A stretch of DNA of 64,000 nucleotides, from positions 62,001-126,000 of the forward strand of contig JAUCBJ010009153.1 of assembly GCA_032718475.1 (NCBI GenBank), in the 5' to 3' direction. The stretch comes from Nemertoderma westbladi (lineage: Eukaryota; Xenacoelomorpha; Nemertodermatida; Nemertodermatidae). Positions 59,431 to 64,000 of the stretch are shown here, piece by piece (the first letter of the stretch is position 1; the number at the start of each line of letters is the position of its first letter). The position numbers and the translations under genes are program-made. Under the pieces are notes generated by a model, which was not told the DNA's origin, made no database searches, and saw nothing but the letters and a program-made list of their open reading frames with translations.

Positions 59431-60795
59431 AATTTGTATTTTGGGGCCATTTATTTTCGTTTGGTGCTAATTGGTAGGCCAATGAGAAGCGTACAGCGTA
59501 GCGAATGATGAGCCAGGCCAATCATAGGGTGTAAAAGCTTTTGTGGGATAACTGATTCGTTTGCCTTGTTGGCCAGTTCCCCCCCAGTCGCTAAGAATAC
59601 TCTCAAAGTGATCTACAGCTAAAAATAGTGCAAGTTACCAGCTTATTGGCTGATTTGCTGTACGCAGGCATCTGGGCTCTGTTTAATCGGCCAACAAGCC
59701 TAGGGAGGTTGCGTCATAGCCTTGTTTTTGTATCTCCCAATAGAATTTGAGTTAGCCTTGATTTTGACCTATCACAGGCTACTGAACTGAAATTTGCCTA
59801 TCTCACTGCTCTTTCTCTGTGTTGAACGGGAGCTTCGTGGAATAAGGGAGTTGGTATCCTCGTATAGAGCAGTAGTCACGAGTTTTTCAAAGCCACGAAA
59901 GAACGGCTTTTTAGTGTTTTGTGCTTTCTGCTTTTTAGCTCAACACTAGTAGGTTTAATTATAAGGACATATATCCTTTAACTGGCGACAGCAACTGCTG
60001 CCACACGGCTTTTAATAACTGCTGAAACTGCTAAAATTACCTGCTCAATCAATACTGTATACTGCTATTTGTTGTCAGTTATTCATTATATTTGTTGATG
60101 AATTATTATATTGGAATAACGAGAAATAACCCCGACACCCAATATTCTTGATATACCGAAGGTAAGAGAGAAAGGTTACCAATAACGATTGTGACTTATG
60201 TTAAAGTGGTTTGAAGTGAATCTAATGTTATTTGATAGACCCTACATGAGTCAGTCTGTGTTCCTTCTATACGTGACTAAAATCAGTGAAGATTGGCAGA
60301 TTAGTGTGCAGTATTGTGCAGCATTGCGTATGAGTGAGTCTGTTAAAGAAGCATTTCCTAAAGAATGTGCCATATATGTGAAATATAATTAAGCCATATC
60401 GTTGTGAGTAGTTTAAGTCATAACTCTGTTTATATAGATAAAGCGCCACGTCCTAAAGGAACTGTTAATATTCCCGAAGGTGAATAATATTGTCAGAGAT
60501 TATATAATACTGTCAGTCGAATAATACATTAGGCTTACATAGCAATAAAATTAAACCGTCGAACCCAATCTCCCGGGAATATCCAGCGGGTGAATGGTCG
60601 CGCACAGATTGGTTTCGACTAGTGTAGTGAATCAAATACTTGTCATAGGCTAAAAAGCGATTTAATATCTAGAAGACATCTTAATTTGGCGGGTTAAACT
60701 GCCAAAGGTCTGAAAGCGCGAACATTAAAGGATATAGCTTCTTTGTTGCAGTAAGCAATAAAGTTGAAAGTACCGGTCAACCGGTAAACCTGAAT

Positions 60796-60876
60796 CGGTA
60801 CATCTGTAGGTCAGTAGGCCCAACCGCTAGAACCGGTACTTCTGTAGGTCCGTAGGCCTAACTGTCCTAACCGGTA
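60796..60876. repeat. Two 38-bp tandem units
   Basis: CGGTACATCTGTAGGTC at 60796 and CGGTACTTCTGTAGGTC at 60834, each followed by GTAGGCC. A further CCGGTACC follows. Apart from CGGTAC it does not resemble the satellite. Confidence 0.75.
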
Positions 60877-61060
60877 CCTCCCGTATAAGTACATTAGTAT
60901 TATTCGATTTGATTGTTGTATACCGGTAGGTCTTAGTATTTAATCAGGGAACGGCCGCCCTGGTTTTTTATTGAGATTTTACTTATTTCTGTCAAGTTTT
61001 ATTTGTTTGTAGGCCAGTATTGAACAGAAGGCGTGTAAGCCTGATCAGATTGTACAGACA

Positions 61061-61636
61061 ATTTGTAGGCTGAGCTGTTGTCTGATTGCTGTTAAGTCCG
61101 AACGGATTGCCGCGTGTGTAGATCATCTGTCCGATTAAGTACGTTTAGGCAGTAGGGGCAGCGAACGCTGTAAGGTAAACCCCCAACTAAAGAATAAGTC
61201 GCACTACTGGGTTAGAGCGCATACTCCCTAATCATTTCAGAGTCTGCATGTCCTGTAGTTTATTTAGGCTTGAGAGTAGTCTGCCATCGTTTAGTCTGTA
61301 CTTTGTTTGTGTAAGTCTGTACGGGTAGCGTATAATTTTATTTAGATAATTTGTAGGCTGGATAGTTGTCTGGCTGTTATTAGGTCTGAGCGGATTGCCG
61401 CGTGTGTAGATCATCTGTCCGATTAAGTACGGTTAGGCAGTAGGGGCAGCGAACGCTGTAAGGTAAACCCCCAACTAAAGAATAAGTCGCACTACTGGGT
61501 TAGAGCGCATACTCCCTAATCATTTCGGAGTCTGCATATACCGTAGTTTGTTTAGGCTTGATAGTAGTCTGTCAGTGTTCGGTCTGTATTTTGTTTGAGT
61601 AGTTTGTACGCGTAGCGTAATATTTATTATTCAGAG
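61061..61636. repeat. 288-bp tandem duplication
   Basis: Two units (61061-61348 and 61349 to about 61636) share ATTTGTAGGCTG, GGATTGCCGCGTGTGTAG, a long nearly unchanged core with GCAGCGAACGCTGTAAGG, and GTACGNGTAGCGTA. The centre is much better conserved than the edges. No coding frame or known RNA family is recognised. Confidence 0.85.
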
Positions 61637-62948
61637 TTTATGCGATTATCCGCAACATTCATTCCCCAAGTTTGTTCCTACAGTAATTGTGTTTGTTATA
61701 CATACCGCTATAGTTAAATTAACCCCGGTACTACACGGGCTGCTCGGCGTAGGTAAAGACTGGTGATTTTGTGCATCGGTCACTCCAGCAGATGCCGTGG
61801 TTCTTTTAGCTGTTCAAGTATATTTAACTACTGATTATCTGTTGTACAAGTACTCGTACCTAATTTAGGGTTTAGTGTACAGTACTTTCCGAAGTAATTA
61901 TTGTAGACATTATATCTGTGTTGTAAAGTGGTTGATAGGCACATTCGATTAGCTCTATTAACTTCTAGGTAGGAACACTCCGTGATACATAACGTAGAAC
62001 CTATAGCGATACGGCTATAGGTCGTCAGGCGGTGGTATTTTCCTATCTAGACAACGCAGTGTATTTACTACTACTTATTATTTCAAATACCGTAGTACCC
62101 TGTCCGTTGTAATAACCGGTTATCTAACCCTTTGTTAGGCTGGTTTGTAGACTTCTTGTAAAATTACCCTAAAAATTCGTATTTTGTGTTTTTTTGTAAA
62201 TTTTTGTGTTTATTTAGAGATTGTAATCTCACCCGAATTGTACGTAATTTGTAGTATTAAGTAACTTAGGTAAATTAGTATTATTTGTTTTAGTGTCCTA
62301 TAAGTAACACTTCATTGAAAGCGCACCGCTTTGTGTAGTGATTACTCCCCAGAAATAATAACATTTATTTCAAACATTGACTAAACCCATTAAAACGGGT
62401 ATATATATATTATAAATCAAATCTAACGATTTATAAATAGTAGGCCTACCATATAACAATTAGGTCTCCATATCAGTTGGACTACTGCTCAAATAACGGT
62501 AATAAAGTAAGTAAAGTAACAAAGTAACCCTAAAGTAACAGAAATTCAATTATTTGAAATAATTGATATACCGGTATTTACGATAGGCCTATTATCTTTA
62601 TTTCTATAAATCTAGGCTGAAATTATACCGGTACTTGTAATTAATTCTATTTCAGAATTATATATCCTACAAACTGTAAGCTGTATACCGGTATTCCAGA
62701 TAGGCCTATTATATATTTATATATATTGGTGCTAAAATTATACCGGTATTCTGTGATAAACCTAGTCTGTAATAATACTTATATACTTATATATACTATA
62801 AGTATACCGGTATTCTAATATATTATATATACCACGCTGCATTGAGTAGCAATACTGGTAATTAATTATTAGGCTAACAGTTAATACTGAGTTACTAGAC
62901 TTGCTCAGACTGTAATACAGCAGTAGACATTCAACGGTATACATAGTC
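61637..62948. other. A/T-rich non-coding stretch with recurrent palindromes
   Basis: No gene seen. The segment 62440-62820 repeats ATACCGGTAT-type and TAGGCCTA-type palindromes several times within A/T-rich DNA. An in-frame stop at 62913-62915 bounds the ORF that follows. Confidence 0.6.
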
Positions 62949-64000
62949 ATGTCTGATACTAAGCAGAACCTGTCAGACAGTATATTAGATGTAACTATCT
63001 GCGACTCAGATAGAGACGTACAACCGTCTGGTCGTAAATTCAGTTCACCTCCCACTGTGAGGAAGGTCATCCCTCCAGTAGTAATAACAGAACCTAGGCT
63101 AGTCCAACATCGTAGGTCTATCATAGGCACTCGAGCTCAGGTCAAGCGGGACCAAGAAGCAGCGGAACAGCAACAACCCGCGAGTCAAGAACTTATTCCT
63201 CAGCGGCCCAGCAGCTCCAGTAGTGAGGATACTGTAGAGCTGACACCCGAGCGCGGAGCAGAGATGACGGATGCGGTTTATACGGATCCCCTTCTCATCC
63301 TTCCTGCAGCCGTACTCACTAGGTTATTGATCGCGGTGGAAGAACACCAGATCGATTGGGCGAGGAGTCAACGATCAACTAGAGATAGTTATGCGGGGTA
63401 CACGAGGGAAGAATTGAAGTCTATTGTCGAGTCGCAATGGAACTTCCCCGGACCCGGACTCCCGTTTGATTTATCAGAAGCTGCCTGGGAAGACATACAC
63501 CGTATGGGAGTAGCCAAAGAAACCATCGATCCAGCTGTATGGAAGAGGTCCGCAGCCGGATACGCACAGGGATTCTTCAGCTCTATGGAGCGAGTAGAAA
63601 GACAACTGTTTAAACAACCTCAAGGACCTCAAGAGCAGGGATCGCTGCTTTATCAAGTTAGAGAAAGAGTTCTACGAATTAGGCTAATATTATCGGCCTT
63701 TGAGGAGGCTTCTAAACGAAGACAAGACACGTCGTTGCAAGTCGCCGTAAAGACTTGGTTTCAAAGGGTGAATCTCCAGGTTCAAGGAACAGCTCAGTGG
63801 AAAGCTCAGCTGGAGGAGCGATCAACCCATGGAGAATCAACAGACGCTACTTTTTCCCAAGTGGAAAGTGAAGCGACGGCAGAGAAACCGCATAAGAGGG
63901 ATGCCATTGACATCTATCTGTCAGACTATCAACGTTTTTTAGGTGATGACGAGTTGAGGAGAAGGTTAGAGGGACTTAGCCCTAATAGCGAAGGAACCAA
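62949..64000 (+). CDS. Unrecognised protein, 350 codons, runs off the window
   Basis: A continuous open frame from ATG 62949 to the window end (350 complete codons plus 2 bases), with no stop. The start is the only ATG after an in-frame TAA at 62913-62915. Residues 1-110 are polar, with basic (VQHRR), Gln-rich and Ser-rich (SSSSSED) stretches and look disordered. From about residue 110 the protein is helical, with TDPLLILPAAVLTRLL, WNFPGPGLPFDL and YAQGFFSSMERVERQLF; later parts are charged. The overlapping minus-strand frames (62762-63130, 63474-63656) are shadows. I do not recognise a domain. A disordered N-terminus followed by a helical region would suit a retroelement Gag, but a host gene exon is equally possible. 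Confidence 0.6.
   Translation, partial: MSDTKQNLSDSILDVTICDSDRDVQPSGRKFSSPPTVRKVIPPVVITEPRLVQHRRSIIGTRAQVKRDQEAAEQQQPASQELIPQRPSSSSSEDTVELTPERGAEMTDAVYTDPLLILPAAVLTRLLIAVEEHQIDWARSQRSTRDSYAGYTREELKSIVESQWNFPGPGLPFDLSEAAWEDIHRMGVAKETIDPAVWKRSAAGYAQGFFSSMERVERQLFKQPQGPQEQGSLLYQVRERVLRIRLILSAFEEASKRRQDTSLQVAVKTWFQRVNLQVQGTAQWKAQLEERSTHGESTDATFSQVESEATAEKPHKRDAIDIYLSDYQRFLGDDELRRRLEGLSPNSEGT

Larger units (their letters stand above)
59215..61060. other. Unique DNA at the satellite border
   Basis: About 1.85 kb of complex A/T-rich sequence. It holds the tRNA-like segment (59355-59430), three CCAAT-type motifs (GGCCAAT near 59477 and 59515, ATTGG near 59645), and TGGCGACAGC near 59982 that would suit an LTR-element primer-binding site. 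No matching second LTR is in the window, so an LTR here is only a possibility. Frames at 59317-59508 and 60198-60392 have no recognisable domain and I do not call them genes. Confidence 0.5.

Noticed and set aside
59215-59982. A complete 5' LTR ending before TGGCGACAGC
   Set aside because: No second copy is in the window, the preceding bases are not CA, and the start is undefined. Mentioned only as a possibility.
60796-60876. Degenerate satellite monomers outside the array
   Set aside because: The 38-bp period matches one monomer length, but only CGGTAC is shared, so this is probably coincidence.

Overview
This window is animal genomic DNA dominated by one satellite. No cellular gene is recognisable. 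The transposon types (a CR1/L2-like non-LTR retroelement and an LTR element whose Gag zinc knuckles look BEL/Pao-type, a superfamily known only from animals) point to a metazoan, probably an invertebrate. The species cannot be named from the sequence.

Layout: about 42.7 kb (roughly 1,070 monomers) is a 40-bp satellite with a 38-bp variant. It occupies 599-12960, 14373-26616, 34034-45617 and 52691-59214. The arrays are broken by three copies of the same 5'-truncated non-LTR retroelement fragment (1-598, cut by the window edge; 12961-14372; 26617-34033). These copies sit at the same satellite phase and are almost identical, so they were multiplied together with the satellite as a macro-repeat of about 13.7 kb, not inserted independently. 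The third copy is split by a 6,005-bp insert (27871-33875). That insert is a head-to-tail dimer of a roughly 3.0-kb unclassified element. Each unit carries a hairpin at both ends and a tRNA-like core inside an inverted repeat.

A complete LTR retrotransposon (45618-52690) interrupts the third array. It has two 526-bp LTRs that look identical, a 5-bp target duplication (AGTAC) and a polypurine tract. It has a long Gag region (46233-49932, broken by one frame change at a G-run and one TAG), but no protease, reverse transcriptase, RNase H or integrase. About 1.8 kb of short tandem repeats fills the place of pol. It therefore looks like a recently moved, non-autonomous, gag-only element.

From 59215 to the end the DNA is unique or low-copy: a tRNA-like (SINE-type) segment, a 38-bp repeat pair, a 288-bp tandem duplication, and an open reading frame from 62949 that runs off the window end (350 codons, unrecognised).

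Satellite history: duplications of 2,977, 1,614, 1,303, 992, 556 and 472 bp can be traced through private variants. The second array is a chimera, its left part matching the third array and its right part the first. The 100-N gap (9996-10095) is flanked by the same 1,442 bp on both sides, and the paralogous array shows this is very probably a false duplication by the assembler. The many short repetitive reading frames in the satellite come from alternating 40- and 38-bp monomers and are not genes.
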